Assembly: GCA_007127655.1 (NCBI GenBank) | Contig: SKYX01000147.1 | Coordinates: 1-14,369, forward strand | Direction: 5' to 3' | Length of the DNA stretch: 14,369 nucleotides | DNA from: Desulfonatronum sp. | Lineage (GTDB): Bacteria; Desulfobacterota; Desulfovibrionia; Desulfovibrionales; Desulfonatronaceae | Part shown: positions 1 through 7,887 of the stretch, in pieces | Numbering within the stretch: the first letter of the stretch is position 1 | Layout of the letters: each line of letters begins with the position of its first letter | The notes under the pieces: model-generated | What the model saw: only the letters and a program-made list of their open reading frames with translations | What the model was told of the DNA's origin: nothing | Database searches by the model: none | Program-made: the position numbers and the translations under genes

Positions 1-98
1 CAGGTGACGTCGAACCCGGCGGCCGCGGCCTCGATGGCCACGCGCTCTCCGGCCAGCCCGGCGCCGATGCACAGAAGGTCGGTTTGAAAGGTCTGCAT
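1..98 (-). CDS. frdA: Fumarate reductase flavoprotein subunit, N-terminal fragment
   Basis: Only the first 32 codons are present; the gene continues past the left edge. The peptide begins MQTFQTDLLCIGAGLAGERV and carries the dinucleotide-binding glycine motif G12-A-G14-L-A-G17 that starts the FAD domain of FrdA/SdhA flavoproteins. In this family the subunit holds covalent FAD and reduces fumarate to succinate on the cytoplasmic side of the membrane. The ATG at 98 is preceded by an AAGGA ribosome-binding site. It lies 156 nt downstream of frdC on the same strand, giving the order frdC-frdA known from Wolinella-type quinol:fumarate reductases; frdB is expected next, outside the window. A related FAD enzyme cannot be excluded from 32 residues alone, but the frdC neighbour makes frdA very likely. 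Confidence 0.85.
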   Translation of the reverse strand, partial: MQTFQTDLLCIGAGLAGERVAIEAAAAGFDVT

Positions 99-254
99 GT
101 GGTCTATCCTTATCTTATGCTTGAAATAAAATTCGCTCTTGGACGGTGGCCGCCATGTTCGGCGAATATCTGGCCTCGTATCACCGTATGCTTATGCCGA
201 CTGGCCACGGACCAACCGTGAACTGTGAACCGTGAACCGTGAACTTTGAACCCG
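99..254. other. frdC-frdA intercistronic spacer
   Basis: This 156-nt spacer lies between two genes of one probable operon, which is long for subunits of a single complex. It contains the heptamer repeat listed separately and the frdA ribosome-binding site close to position 105. I see no credible small ORF, no terminator hairpin with a T-run, and no convincing promoter. Confidence 0.5.
218..252. repeat. Tandem heptamer repeat (GTGAACC-like, five units)
   Basis: Five consecutive 7-nt units are visible on the plus strand: GTGAACT, GTGAACC, GTGAACC, GTGAACT and TTGAACC. On the transcribed strand this reads as repeats of GGTTCAC. The array ends three nt before the frdC stop codon. Its period of seven means it is not a coding repeat unless the frame shifts. 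Function unknown; it may simply be a slippage-prone microsatellite in the frdC-frdA spacer. Confidence 0.85.
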
Positions 255-911
255 CTATATCGCGAGAAAGTAAAACCGGAGCAGGGCCATCAGGCCGATG
301 AAGATGAATCCGGCGGTGACGATGTACTCGATGCGCTGCATTCTCGGTCGGTCAGCCCGGCCCACGAAGCCCCACTTCACGGCTATCCGGTACAGGCCCA
401 CGCCCACGTGCAGCTCCACCAGGGGCAGCAGAACGAGGTAGAAGCCCATCCAGAAACCGTCTTGAATCCGGGCCGCGCTTTTCTCCGCGGTGATGGGCAG
501 GTCCGTGAGCACCACCCACATGTGAATAGCGCACATGACCAGAATAATCATGGCCGTGACCACCTGGACGAGCCAGAGCCAGGTGTCCTTGTGGCCCAGC
601 ATCCGGGAGTGTTTCCAGATTTTTGACTGCTGTTCGGCTCGGAAAGGAATTTTGCGCGCCGCCAGCACGAAGTGCAGGAGAAAAACCAAGCCGATCAGTG
701 GGCCGCCCACCTGGGCCATGTAGGTAGCTTCGAAAAAGTGGGCGATGGCGTTCATTACTCCCGGACCGATGATCACGCTGGCCACCAGAATCATGTGCGC
801 CCACATGAACAGGATCAGGCCGGCGCCGGTGAGCATCTGCAGCCAGTCGAGACAGGCCGAAGCACGGGAGGGGCTGGGGACGAAGACGGCGGTATCGATG
901 GAAGTGGACAT
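255..911 (-). CDS. frdC: Quinol:fumarate reductase diheme cytochrome b subunit
   Basis: A 218-residue integral membrane protein with five hydrophobic helices (about residues 24-50, 66-86, 113-135, 155-177 and 196-216), the normal architecture of the diheme FrdC of Wolinella succinogenes and Desulfovibrio gigas. It passes electrons from menaquinol through two hemes b to FrdB and FrdA. Likely axial ligands are H39, H80, H130 and H168, matching H44, H93, H143 and H182 of W. succinogenes. E61, 22 residues after the first ligand, matches the quinol-site Glu66; E166, two before the last ligand, matches the E-pathway Glu180. The start at 911 (MSTSIDTAVF) is chosen because AAAGGA lies upstream at good spacing; the frame stays open upstream to 959, but that extension is hydrophilic and unlike the family. 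It is followed by frdA. Confidence 0.93.
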   Translation of the reverse strand: MSTSIDTAVFVPSPSRASACLDWLQMLTGAGLILFMWAHMILVASVIIGPGVMNAIAHFFEATYMAQVGGPLIGLVFLLHFVLAARKIPFRAEQQSKIWKHSRMLGHKDTWLWLVQVVTAMIILVMCAIHMWVVLTDLPITAEKSAARIQDGFWMGFYLVLLPLVELHVGVGLYRIAVKWGFVGRADRPRMQRIEYIVTAGFIFIGLMALLRFYFLAI

Positions 912-967
912 GGGACATCGTCCTTTGCGAAATGGGTGTACGGAGTCGGGCCGTGACAAATCTTAAA

Positions 968-997
968 CTGATAGAGAGTTTTGAGGACAGTTGTCAA
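968..997 (-). promoter_or_regulatory. Candidate sigma70-type promoter for frdC
   Basis: On the minus strand TTGACA (997-992) is followed after 18 nt by TATCAG (973-968). The -35 box is a perfect consensus; the -10 box is weaker. The 102-nt gap between the TPR gene and frdC is otherwise unexplained, so separate transcription of frdCA is plausible. No clear FNR site of the form TTGAT-N4-ATCAA is visible. Confidence 0.5.
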
Positions 998-1013
998 CGC
1001 ATGGGGATAATGA

Positions 1014-1817
1014 TCAGCTCTTTCGTTTGCGTTGGGCGAAATCTCGCATTTTTTTGGCCTCTTCCAGGTCGGGGTTGAGGGCCATGGCCTTGGAAGCGGC
1101 TTGCTCGGCCTTATCCCATTGGGCACGGTCGACGTAGACGCGCCCGAGGTTGAAATAAAGCCGTTCGTCGTCAGTGGACAGCTTCAGGGCCTGCAGGAAG
1201 CATTGTTCTGCTTCCTCGAACTTGCCCAGCTTGCGCAGGCCCATGCCGATGCGGTTCAGCAGGTGGACGGATTCCGGGTTGTTCCGCAAGGATTCGAGCA
1301 GATAGGTGAAGGCCTGGTCGAACTGGCCGGCCTCGAGGAACAGTTCGCCGATGTCCACCCGCAGCTCCTGATCGTCGTGGAAATACTTGAGCATCTTGTC
1401 GAAGAACTGGCCCGCGGGATCGTAATGGCCTTCCAGGATCAACTGCTGGCCCTTGGCCAGTCCATCCTGCTTGCGACGTTCCTGTTCAGCCAGTAGTTTT
1501 TTGGCGTCCTGGACCGCGTTCTCCTGCAGTTCGCCCAGCAGTTCCCGGAGTGTGGCCTGAAGCGCGGCTTCTCCTCCAGGGGTATATTGGAGCAGGATCG
1601 GGTAGATTTTGCGTAGGTTGACGTCACCGTTGAGTTGATAGACGGCTTTCTCCAGGGAGCGCTCAAAATCCGAGCGTTCGCTTTTCATCAACGGCGTGCG
1701 GATGATCAGGCCCAGGGCGTCGTGCAACGCCAGGACGGCGGGCAGGACTTTTTGCTGCTTGAGCAGAGTGTTGATACCCGCCAGGGCGGAGCGGGCCTTG
1801 ATCAATTCCGTGGACAT
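1014..1817 (-). CDS. TPR-repeat protein of unknown function
   Basis: A 267-residue soluble protein without signal peptide or membrane segment. The N-terminal half (1-115) is helical and charged and I do not recognise it. The C-terminal half has about four tetratricopeptide repeats, near residues 117-150, 151-184, 185-217 and 218-251; the clearest are GKFEEAEQCFLQALKLS and the repeat containing WDKAEQAASKAMALNP. TPR arrays bind protein partners, so a scaffold or adaptor role is reasonable, but no partner can be named. The start at 1817 has a strong TAGGAG site that overlaps the carA stop codon, and only 10 nt separate the two genes, so it is probably translated from the carA message. The C-terminus is very basic (RKRKS). 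Confidence 0.85.
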   Translation of the reverse strand: MSTELIKARSALAGINTLLKQQKVLPAVLALHDALGLIIRTPLMKSERSDFERSLEKAVYQLNGDVNLRKIYPILLQYTPGGEAALQATLRELLGELQENAVQDAKKLLAEQERRKQDGLAKGQQLILEGHYDPAGQFFDKMLKYFHDDQELRVDIGELFLEAGQFDQAFTYLLESLRNNPESVHLLNRIGMGLRKLGKFEEAEQCFLQALKLSTDDERLYFNLGRVYVDRAQWDKAEQAASKAMALNPDLEEAKKMRDFAQRKRKS

Positions 1818-1827
1818 GGGAGCTCTC

Positions 1828-2967
1828 CTATCTTTTGCCGACCACGTCGTCCAACATGGAGATGAAGCGGTCGAAGAATGAGCGACAGTCGTGGGGGCCG
1901 GGGCCGGCTTCGGGATGGTGCTGGACGGCCATCAGCGGCTTGGTTTTGTGGCGGAAGCCTTCCAGAGTGTTGTCGTTGAGGTTGACATGGGTGGGTTCGT
2001 AAAAATCGGCTTGGCCGAAGTCCACGCAAAAACCATGGTTCTGGGAGGAAATTTCCACCCGGCCCGTGGCCAGTTCCTTGACCGGATGGTTCAGGCCGTG
2101 GTGGCCGAACTTCAGCTTGAAGGTGGTCCCACCCAGGGCCAAGCCCATGATCTGCTGGCCCAGGCAGATTCCGGCCATGGGCAGCTTGTCCGTGAGCGTC
2201 GTCACGGTCCGAACCGCATCGGTCACCGCCGCCGGGTCGCCCGGTCCGTTGCCCAGAAACACTGCGTCAGGGTTGAGGGCCATAACCTGCTCCGCCGTAA
2301 AGGTGGACGGGACCATCAACAGGTCCAATCCCTTTTCCTGGAGAATCCGAAGGATGCTCCACTTGATGCCGAAATCGAAGACCACCACCCGGTATCCCCG
2401 GCCATCTTCACGATCGGGCCAGGAAAAGCCCTGATCGATGTTCACGGGTTTCGGCCCTTGGCCGTCCCAGACGTAAGGGCCGGGAATCTTGACCCGCTGG
2501 ACCAGGTTCGCGCCCTCCATGGAGGGCAGGGCCCGGGCCTGTTCCACCAGCTCCTGGAGCGGGACGTCCCGGGTGGAGATGATGCCGCGCTGAGCTCCAT
2601 GAATGCGCAGATGCCGGGTTAGGGCCCGGGTGTCGATGCCTTCCAGGCCGACCACCCCGGCGTCGCGCAGATAGTCCGGCAGGGACTGGGTGGCCCGCCA
2701 GTTGGACGGTTGCTTGCAACACTCCTTGACGATCATCGCCTCCACCTGGACCCGGTCTGACTCCACGTCCTCGGGGTTGACTCCGTAGTTGCCCATCAGA
2801 GGGTAGGTCATGCAGACCATCTGGCCAATGTACGAGGGGTCGGTGAGAACCTCCTGATATCCAGTCATGCCGGTGTTGAAAATCACCTCGCCGCCGGCTT
2901 CGCCTTCGCCGGTAAAGGAGCGTCCGGCGAACCAAGTGCCATCTTCAAGGGCCAATATCGCGCGCAT
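1828..2967 (-). CDS. carA: Carbamoyl-phosphate synthase small (glutaminase) subunit
   Basis: CarA hydrolyses glutamine and channels ammonia to CarB to make carbamoyl phosphate for pyrimidines and arginine. The protein (379 aa from the chosen start, normal length) has the N-terminal CPSase small-subunit domain (from [11 protein letters not shown] through the [17 protein letters not shown] region) and a C-terminal class I glutamine amidotransferase domain. The nucleophile elbow GICLGQQ has Cys268, and the [12 protein letters not shown] motif supplies His351 and Glu353, so the triad is intact. The frame opens at 2979, but the ATG at 2967 ([10 protein letters not shown]) is preferred because GAGG lies six nt upstream and the family starts there; the 2979 ATG has no ribosome-binding site. 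It follows kdsB by 42 nt. carB is not in the window. Confidence 0.96.
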   Translation of the reverse strand: MRAILALEDGTWFAGRSFTGEGEAGGEVIFNTGMTGYQEVLTDPSYIGQMVCMTYPLMGNYGVNPEDVESDRVQVEAMIVKECCKQPSNWRATQSLPDYLRDAGVVGLEGIDTRALTRHLRIHGAQRGIISTRDVPLQELVEQARALPSMEGANLVQRVKIPGPYVWDGQGPKPVNIDQGFSWPDREDGRGYRVVVFDFGIKWSILRILQEKGLDLLMVPSTFTAEQVMALNPDAVFLGNGPGDPAAVTDAVRTVTTLTDKLPMAGICLGQQIMGLALGGTTFKLKFGHHGLNHPVKELATGRVEISSQNHGFCVDFGQADFYEPTHVNLNDNTLEGFRHKTKPLMAVQHHPEAGPGPHDCRSFFDRFISMLDDVVGKR

Positions 2968-3009
2968 GTTGTGCCTCATGTGGGTTGTCGTGGTGTTCGT
3001 GGCCGAAAG

Positions 3010-3768
3010 TCAGGCCAGTCCTTGTTCCCGAAGGAGTACGCAAACCCTGGGGATGTCCTCGGGTCGGTCCACGCCGTGGGTGCAATGCTCCGTGCGCAAA
3101 ACGCGGATGGGAATGCCTGCTTCCAGAAGCCGTAGTTGTTCCAGTTTTTCAATCTGTTCCAGCTTGCCAGGGCCAAGGTCGACGAAGGCGCGCAGGGTGC
3201 GCATCCGGAAGGCGTACAGTCCGATATGACCCAGAAAGTCGCTGGCGCCTTCCCTGGGATAAGGGATGAGGGCGCGGGAAAAGTAAAGGGCTTGGCCTTG
3301 GGCGTCGGTGACGACCTTGACCACGTCGGGACTTTGGGCCTCTTCGGGGGAAAGAGGTCTGGCCAGCGTGCTCACCTGGACGGCTGGGTCGTCGAAGGGG
3401 CTGAGCAGATCGGTAAGCAACTTCGGGTGCAAGGCCGGTTCGTCGCCCTGGATGTTGACCACCACGTCGTCCGCGTCGACTTCCAGTCGTTCAGCGGCTT
3501 CCAAGACCCGGTCAGTGCCGCAGGGGTGGTCGTCGCGGGTCATGGTCGCCGGGATGTCCAGTTTCCGGGCCGCTTCCAGAATCCGTTGGTCGTCCGTGGC
3601 CAGGGTCACGCCGTACAGATCCGGACAGGCCCGGGCCCGCTGGTACACGTGCCAGATCATGGGCTTGCCCAGGATGTCGGCCAGTGGCTTGCCTGGAAAA
3701 CGGGTGGAGGCGAAGCGGGCCGGGATGATTCCGTAGCATCTCGGTCGATCGCGGCAAACAGCGTTCAT
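3010..3768 (-). CDS. kdsB: 3-deoxy-manno-octulosonate cytidylyltransferase (CMP-KDO synthetase)
   Basis: KdsB couples CTP and KDO to give CMP-KDO, the activated sugar for the LPS inner core, in the cytoplasm. The 252-residue protein has the full family signature: the nucleotide-binding loop [16 protein letters not shown] (14-29), CGTDR (83-87), VNIQGDEP (104-111) with the metal-binding Asp, [11 protein letters not shown] (162-172), HIGLYAFR (181-188), and the C-terminal [12 protein letters not shown] (207-218) and [11 protein letters not shown] (232-242). The start at 3768 overlaps the hom stop in an ATGA junction and has no independent ribosome-binding site, which points to translational coupling with hom. 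The N-terminus is roughly eight residues longer than in many homologues. It shows this is a Gram-negative organism making KDO-containing LPS. Confidence 0.96.
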   Translation of the reverse strand: MNAVCRDRPRCYGIIPARFASTRFPGKPLADILGKPMIWHVYQRARACPDLYGVTLATDDQRILEAARKLDIPATMTRDDHPCGTDRVLEAAERLEVDADDVVVNIQGDEPALHPKLLTDLLSPFDDPAVQVSTLARPLSPEEAQSPDVVKVVTDAQGQALYFSRALIPYPREGASDFLGHIGLYAFRMRTLRAFVDLGPGKLEQIEKLEQLRLLEAGIPIRVLRTEHCTHGVDRPEDIPRVCVLLREQGLA

Positions 3769-5069
3769 GCCGGGGAGGGGAGTATCCTGTGATGCACCGT
3801 GGGGGCGGTGATAAAGCTTTGCCCATCGATTTCGCCGACGGCTGCCTGGACGTCCTGGGCCTGGGCCTTGTGGGTGATGATGACCACCGGGACGCTGCGT
3901 CCTGTCGGTGACCCCTTCTGGACCACCTGGGCGATGCTGATATTGCGCTGGCCGAGCATTCCGGCGATGCTGGCCAGGACGCCGGGACGGTCCTGGACGG
4001 AAAAGCGAAAATAATGCCGGGAACGGACCAGTTCGGGGGGCAGAATGCGGGCCGGGGGCAGGGTGGCGTTCTGGAAGCCCGTATTGTCCGGGGCTCGTCC
4101 GTTGCGAACCAGGCTCATGATGTCTGCGAGCACGGCGCTGCCCGTGGGCAGGTCTCCGGCACCCTGGCCGTAGAGCATGATCGGCCCCACTGCGTCACCG
4201 TCCAGAAGGATGGCGTTGAACGGGCCGTCCACCTTGCCCAGGATGGCTTCCCGCCGGACCAGGGCCGTGAACACCCCGGCGTCCAGTAGGCTGTCGGACT
4301 CCCGGACCTGGGCGATGAGCTTGATCCGGTAGCCGAACTCCTCGGCAAAGGCGATGTCCTGAGGGTCCACATGGGTGATGCCCGTGACCGGCAGACTGGA
4401 CAGGGGATAGTCCTGACCGTGGGCCAGCCGGATCAGCAGGATCAGCTTGTGGGCCGCGTCCAGGCCCTCGATGTCCAGGGTGGGGTCGGCCTCGGCATAG
4501 CCCTTGACCTGGGCCTGGCGCAGGGCGGTCTGGAAGTCCAAGCCTCGGGAGGTCATTTCCGAGAGGATGAAGTTGGCCGTGCCGTTGAGAATGCCGGTGA
4601 GCACCTTGATCCGGTTGCCGGCCAGCCCTTCCTTGAGGGTCTGGACGATGGGAATGCCCCCGGCAATGCTCGCCTCAAAGCCCAAGCCCACGCCTTTTTC
4701 CGCGGCCAGGGCGAAAAGCTCGTTGCCCCGTTCGGCTAGCAGGGCCTTGTTGGCCGTGACCACGTGGCGGCCCGAACGCAAGGATTTGGTGATCAGTTCG
4801 TAGGCAGTGTCCTTGCCGCCCATGAGTTCCACGATGATGTCCAATTCCGGGTCACCGAGTAAATCCTGGATGTCGGCGGTCAGCCGGATGGGCATATCCT
4901 CAGGAACATCCCGGGCCTTGGAGGGGTCGCGGACCAGGGCGGTCTTGATCGTCACGCGACGGCCCAGTCGTCGCTCGATCCAGTCCGCGTTGGAAGCCAG
5001 GATCTTGGCCAGTCCCGTACCCACGGTGCCCAGTCCGGCCAGTCCCAGGCGAATCAACTCTCCGGACAT
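3765..5069 (-). CDS. hom: Homoserine dehydrogenase with C-terminal ACT domain
   Basis: Reduces L-aspartate-4-semialdehyde to homoserine with NAD(P)H, the branch point to threonine and methionine. The 434-residue protein has an N-terminal Rossmann motif G12-L-G14-T-V-G17, the [11 protein letters not shown] segment (105-115) with Lys108, the catalytic block [18 protein letters not shown] (191-208), and an ACT domain from about 351 to 428 ([19 protein letters not shown]) typical of feedback regulation by threonine. E193, D204 and K208 keep the spacing of Glu208, Asp219 and Lys223 in the yeast enzyme. The frame is open up to 5513, but the ATG at 5069 ([12 protein letters not shown]) is the true start: it has a GGGGGA ribosome-binding site, and upstream translation is antisense-like nonsense within the aminotransferase gene. 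It overlaps that gene by 16 nt and kdsB by 4 nt. Confidence 0.96.
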   Translation of the reverse strand: MSGELIRLGLAGLGTVGTGLAKILASNADWIERRLGRRVTIKTALVRDPSKARDVPEDMPIRLTADIQDLLGDPELDIIVELMGGKDTAYELITKSLRSGRHVVTANKALLAERGNELFALAAEKGVGLGFEASIAGGIPIVQTLKEGLAGNRIKVLTGILNGTANFILSEMTSRGLDFQTALRQAQVKGYAEADPTLDIEGLDAAHKLILLIRLAHGQDYPLSSLPVTGITHVDPQDIAFAEEFGYRIKLIAQVRESDSLLDAGVFTALVRREAILGKVDGPFNAILLDGDAVGPIMLYGQGAGDLPTGSAVLADIMSLVRNGRAPDNTGFQNATLPPARILPPELVRSRHYFRFSVQDRPGVLASIAGMLGQRNISIAQVVQKGSPTGRSVPVVIITHKAQAQDVQAAVGEIDGQSFITAPTVHHRILPSPA

Positions 5070-6244
5070 GATTCCCCCGAAATGACTTTGCGCAACCCTC
5101 GGATTGCCTGATTGATGCGGTGGCGGTTCTCCACCAGGGCGAAGCGGACGTGGTCGTCGCCGTAGTTGCCGAAGCCGAGGCCCGGTGAAACAGCTACTTT
5201 GCCTTCCCGCAGGAGCAGCTTGGAGAACTCCACCGAACCCATGCTTCGGAACTCTTCGGGAATCTGGGCCCAGACGAACATCGTGCCCTTGGGCGAGGGA
5301 ACGTCCCAGCCGATGCGGTGCAGGCCTTCGATCAGTGCATCCCGGCGATCTTTGTAGGTGCCCACGATTTCCTGGACGCAGTCCTGAGGGCCGTTCAGGG
5401 CGATGATCGCCGCGATCTGAACGGGCTGGAACATGCCGTAGTCCAGGTAGCTCTTGATCCGGGTCAGGGCCTGGACCATGTCCCGGTTGCCCGCGCAGAA
5501 CCCAACGCGCCAACCGGCCATGGAATAACTCTTGGAAAGGGAGAAGAACTCCACGCCCACGTCCTTGGCGCCTTTGGCCTGCAAAAAGCTGGGGGCCTGA
5601 TAGCCGTCGAAGGTCAGGTCGGCGTAGGCCAGATCGTGGATCACGTACATCTTGTGTTCCTTGGCAAAGTCCACGATCTTTTCAAAAAAGGCTAGGTCCA
5701 CGCATTGGGTGGTGGGGTTGTGCGGGTAGGAGATGATCAGCACCTTGGGCTGGGGCCAGGTCTGGCGGGTGGCCACCATCAGGTCCTCAAAAAAATCCCG
5801 GTCCCGCCCGATGGGGATGCGTCGGACATCCGCCCCGGCGATGATCGCCGAGTAGGGATGGATGGGATAGGTCGGGTCCTGGGCAAAGACTACGTCGCCG
5901 GGACTGAGCATGACCATGGCTAGGTGGGCCAGGCCTTCCTTGGCACCCAGGGTGACCACGGACTCCTGGTCCGGGTTCAGTTCCACCCCGTATCGCCGCC
6001 AATACCAGTCGCAGATGGCCAGGCGCAGCTTGGGAATGCCCTTGGAGGCGGAGTAGCGATGGTTCGTGGCCTTGTGCGCGGCCTCGCAGAGCTTGTCCAC
6101 GATGTGCTTGGGCGTGGCCAGGTCTGGATTGCCCATGCCGAGATCAATGATGTCCTCCCCTTGATGACGCATCCGGGCCTTGAGTTCGTTGACCACGGCG
6201 AAAACATAAGGGGGCAGTCTGTGTACGCGAGGAAATTGTTCCAT
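5054..6244 (-). CDS. alaC: PLP-dependent aminotransferase, AlaC-type (probable alanine transaminase)
   Basis: A 396-residue fold-type I (class I/II) aminotransferase. The N-terminus ([18 protein letters not shown]) and [13 protein letters not shown] closely resemble E. coli AlaC, which makes alanine from pyruvate and glutamate. Visible PLP-site features are the YPHNPT motif with Asn176, HDLAYAD with Asp204 and Tyr207, [12 protein letters not shown] with Schiff-base Lys238 and phosphate-binding Arg246, and [11 protein letters not shown] with carboxylate-binding Arg367. It appears to be the first gene of the operon leading into hom. Beside hom it could instead act in the aspartate family (aspartate or LL-diaminopimelate aminotransferase-like), so the family is certain but the substrate is not. 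The start at 6244 has only a weak AGG-type ribosome-binding site. Confidence 0.88.
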   Translation of the reverse strand: MEQFPRVHRLPPYVFAVVNELKARMRHQGEDIIDLGMGNPDLATPKHIVDKLCEAAHKATNHRYSASKGIPKLRLAICDWYWRRYGVELNPDQESVVTLGAKEGLAHLAMVMLSPGDVVFAQDPTYPIHPYSAIIAGADVRRIPIGRDRDFFEDLMVATRQTWPQPKVLIISYPHNPTTQCVDLAFFEKIVDFAKEHKMYVIHDLAYADLTFDGYQAPSFLQAKGAKDVGVEFFSLSKSYSMAGWRVGFCAGNRDMVQALTRIKSYLDYGMFQPVQIAAIIALNGPQDCVQEIVGTYKDRRDALIEGLHRIGWDVPSPKGTMFVWAQIPEEFRSMGSVEFSKLLLREGKVAVSPGLGFGNYGDDHVRFALVENRHRINQAIRGLRKVISGESCPES

Positions 6245-6291
6245 GAAGGGCCTGCCGTTAAGGTAAGATGTCCAGGAAAAACCGGTCGTGA

Positions 6292-6320
6292 AATGTATCC
6301 GGGGGGCGTGGTTCTGTCAA
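6292..6320 (-). promoter_or_regulatory. Sigma70-type promoter of the alaC-hom-kdsB-carA-TPR operon
   Basis: On the minus strand a perfect TTGACA (6320-6315) is separated by exactly 17 nt from TACATT (6297-6292). Transcription would begin near 6285, leaving a leader of about 41 nt before the ATG at 6244. No attenuator or riboswitch-like structure fits in so short a leader. Just upstream the hexamer CTTTCG (plus strand) occurs twice, two nt apart, near 6334-6346. Confidence 0.7.
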
Positions 6321-6372
6321 AGGCGGGCGAATCTTTCGACCTTTCGGGGCGAACATACGAATTCACTCCTGC

Positions 6373-6401
6373 TTGACCCGAACAGGAGATTTGGATAGAT
6401 A
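6373..6401 (+). promoter_or_regulatory. Candidate promoter for tRNA-Ser
   Basis: TTGACC (6373-6378), 17 nt of spacer, then TAGATA (6396-6401), with the tRNA starting 12 nt further on. The -35 is good and the -10 is poor. The -35 box lies in the loop of an inverted repeat CTCCTG-N11-CAGGAG (6366-6388). This is the only sensible promoter between the alaC promoter and the tRNA, so the call rests partly on position. Confidence 0.4.
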
Positions 6402-6413
6402 CCATCCCTTTGG

Positions 6414-6505
6414 GGAGAGGTGGCCGAGGCGGACGAAGGCGCTCGCCTGCTAAGCGAGTATAGGGGCTAAAACTTCTATCGAGGGTTCGAATCCCTCCCT
6501 CTCCG
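6414..6505 (+). tRNA. tRNA-Ser(GCU)
   Basis: The acceptor stem GGAGAGG (6414-6420) pairs with CCTCTCC (6498-6504), followed by discriminator G6505 and a genome-encoded CCA at 6506-6508. The anticodon stem is CTCGC/GCGAG with loop CTGCTAA, giving anticodon GCT at 6449-6451, which reads AGC and AGU serine codons. The T arm is GAGGG-TTCGAAT-CCCTC. A long variable arm (ATAG pairing with CTAT, about 6460-6479) marks a class II tRNA, as expected for serine. It is a single tRNA gene on the opposite strand to both neighbours. Confidence 0.97.
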
Positions 6506-6508
6506 CCA

Positions 6509-6705
6509 AAAAAAATCCAGCTTTGCCTTCCTCCTTTTCTTCTCCTTCCTCTTCGATTCTTCATCTTTTTGCATCACGCCCGCCAAGACGTCACCAATTG
6601 ACCGGTAACCGGCCAACAAGTTGTAATTCCCGCGCCTTTCTTTGCTTCCGAAGTCTACCGGGCCAGAGCCTCCGCCCTCTGCGGGGATGCATCGTGGCCT
6701 GCAGG
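6509..6705. other. Intergenic region with C/T-rich, G-poor tract after tRNA-Ser
   Basis: Positions about 6521-6570 on the plus strand are nearly all C and T with only two G residues, ending in a run of five T. There is no stable hairpin before a T-run, so intrinsic termination of the tRNA transcript is not evident. A C-rich, G-poor RNA of this kind is the typical substrate of Rho, so Rho-dependent termination is a fair inference. A weak CCGG-TAA-CCGG hairpin lies near 6602-6612. No coding region is supported. Confidence 0.4.
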
Positions 6706-7887
6706 TTAACGCAGGGCCGCGTATTTTGACCTGAGCTTGACGACCTTGGGCAGGTAGTTGCGTGTCTCCTGATATGGCAGATTCCGGACAAGGCCCTCGT
6801 ACACCTCTTGCGGTGAGGCCGCGTTGATTCTGGCTACGGCTTGGCGGCGGTCGCGGTGGAAGGCCCGCAGCACGTTGCCGCTTCCGGTATTGTACCCCGC
6901 GATCACGCAGTATTCCCGGCTTCTCCGGTTTTGCACCATCTTGAGGTACCGGGTGTCGAGGATGTGCAGGTAGGCCGTTCCCATGCGGATGTTGTTTTCG
7001 GGAACAAACAGATATTCCCTGGTCGGGGTACCCGGACGGCCATAGAGGAACTGATGGCAGTCCCGGCCCGCGGTGGTCGGGACGATCTGCATCAGGCCGT
7101 AGGCTGGAACGTGGCTTACGGCGTAGGGGTTGAAGCTGCTTTCAGCTTCCATGATCGCGTAGATCAGATCCGGAGGCTGGTTGAATCTTTTGGCGTTTCG
7201 GATCACGAATTCCTGAAATTTGAACTGCTGCCGGCCCTGATACTCCCGGATCATGCCAAAGGAAACGAAATGGACCCGCGAGCGTCCGGACCCGCTTGTT
7301 TCGTACCGTGTTCGGAGCAGGTGGTCCGCGTAGCGCCCGGCTCGCCATGCCCAGCGGATATTCTGGTTTTCATGGTCCACGACCAGGCCGTAGAGAAAGG
7401 GCTGCCCGCCGATCCTGACCTCCTTGTCGCTGAGCAGGTCCACAGAGGTCGGATCCTCCGGGGTGAGCAGGGTCGCGACGATGGCTTGCTGGAGCGCACC
7501 CCGCGGGTCGTCTTGTCGTCTGGTTTCCACGCGGATGCGGCCGGTTTCAAAGTTCACCACGGCGCGGCTTTGATAGTCGTCGGTATATTTGACGTACTCT
7601 GTTTCCGTGGGAACCTTCCGATCTTTCCAGTACCGCTGAATTTTACTGATCAGGGTTGAAACCTGACGCCGGACCAGCTGGTCAACCTCCGGAACGCCGG
7701 ATGTCGGAATGTACGCACCCACGGCTCCGGCCACATCTCCGGAAAGGGCGCGTTGGGTTGATTTGATGCCCTTTTCCACGTCCCGATGCGTACACCCGAA
7801 AAGCAGCGCCGTCGGGATCAAGGTAAGGAATGATCTTCGATTCACTGTCAGATTCCACCGTCTTTGAGCAGGCTGTTGATTGGCCAT
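6706..7887 (-). CDS. MltC-like murein lytic transglycosylase lipoprotein
   Basis: Cleaves peptidoglycan glycan strands to 1,6-anhydro-muropeptides in the periplasm. The 393-residue protein resembles MltC: an N-terminal signal with lipobox L29-F-G-C32, a MltC-type N-terminal domain (about 37-210), and an SLT goose-lysozyme-fold domain (about 228-390). The catalytic motif is EAESSFNPYAVS with Glu249, followed by GLMQIVPTTAG (264-274) and AGYNTGSGN (330-338). The signal contains N-R-R-S-F-L at 16-21, a good twin-arginine motif. Residue +2 after the Cys is Thr, which suggests outer-membrane sorting. The ATG at 7887 has an ACGGA site; a GTG at 7845 (VNRRSFLTL) with GGTGGA eight nt upstream is an equally good alternative start and would leave a shorter n-region. 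It lies 107 nt after the kinase gene. Confidence 0.88.
   Translation of the reverse strand: MANQQPAQRRWNLTVNRRSFLTLIPTALLFGCTHRDVEKGIKSTQRALSGDVAGAVGAYIPTSGVPEVDQLVRRQVSTLISKIQRYWKDRKVPTETEYVKYTDDYQSRAVVNFETGRIRVETRRQDDPRGALQQAIVATLLTPEDPTSVDLLSDKEVRIGGQPFLYGLVVDHENQNIRWAWRAGRYADHLLRTRYETSGSGRSRVHFVSFGMIREYQGRQQFKFQEFVIRNAKRFNQPPDLIYAIMEAESSFNPYAVSHVPAYGLMQIVPTTAGRDCHQFLYGRPGTPTREYLFVPENNIRMGTAYLHILDTRYLKMVQNRRSREYCVIAGYNTGSGNVLRAFHRDRRQAVARINAASPQEVYEGLVRNLPYQETRNYLPKVVKLRSKYAALR

Noticed and set aside
974..997. A possible FNR/CRP-type site in front of frdC (TTGA-N9-TCAA)
   Set aside because: The spacing is wrong for FNR (which needs a short 4-nt core spacer between TTGAT and ATCAA), so only the promoter call was kept.
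1891..2622. A 243-codon plus-strand frame over carA
   Set aside because: Antisense to an intact carA; no ribosome-binding site or domain supports it.
5070..5513. An N-terminal extension of homoserine dehydrogenase to 5513
   Set aside because: The extra 148 residues are arginine/proline-rich translation of the aminotransferase gene in another frame; a good ribosome-binding site marks the internal ATG at 5069.
5977..6564. A 195-codon minus-strand frame running across the tRNA and the alaC start
   Set aside because: It includes the peptide GGEGGIRTLDRSFSPYTR, a familiar artefact produced by translating the antisense strand of class II tRNA genes; it is not a protein gene.
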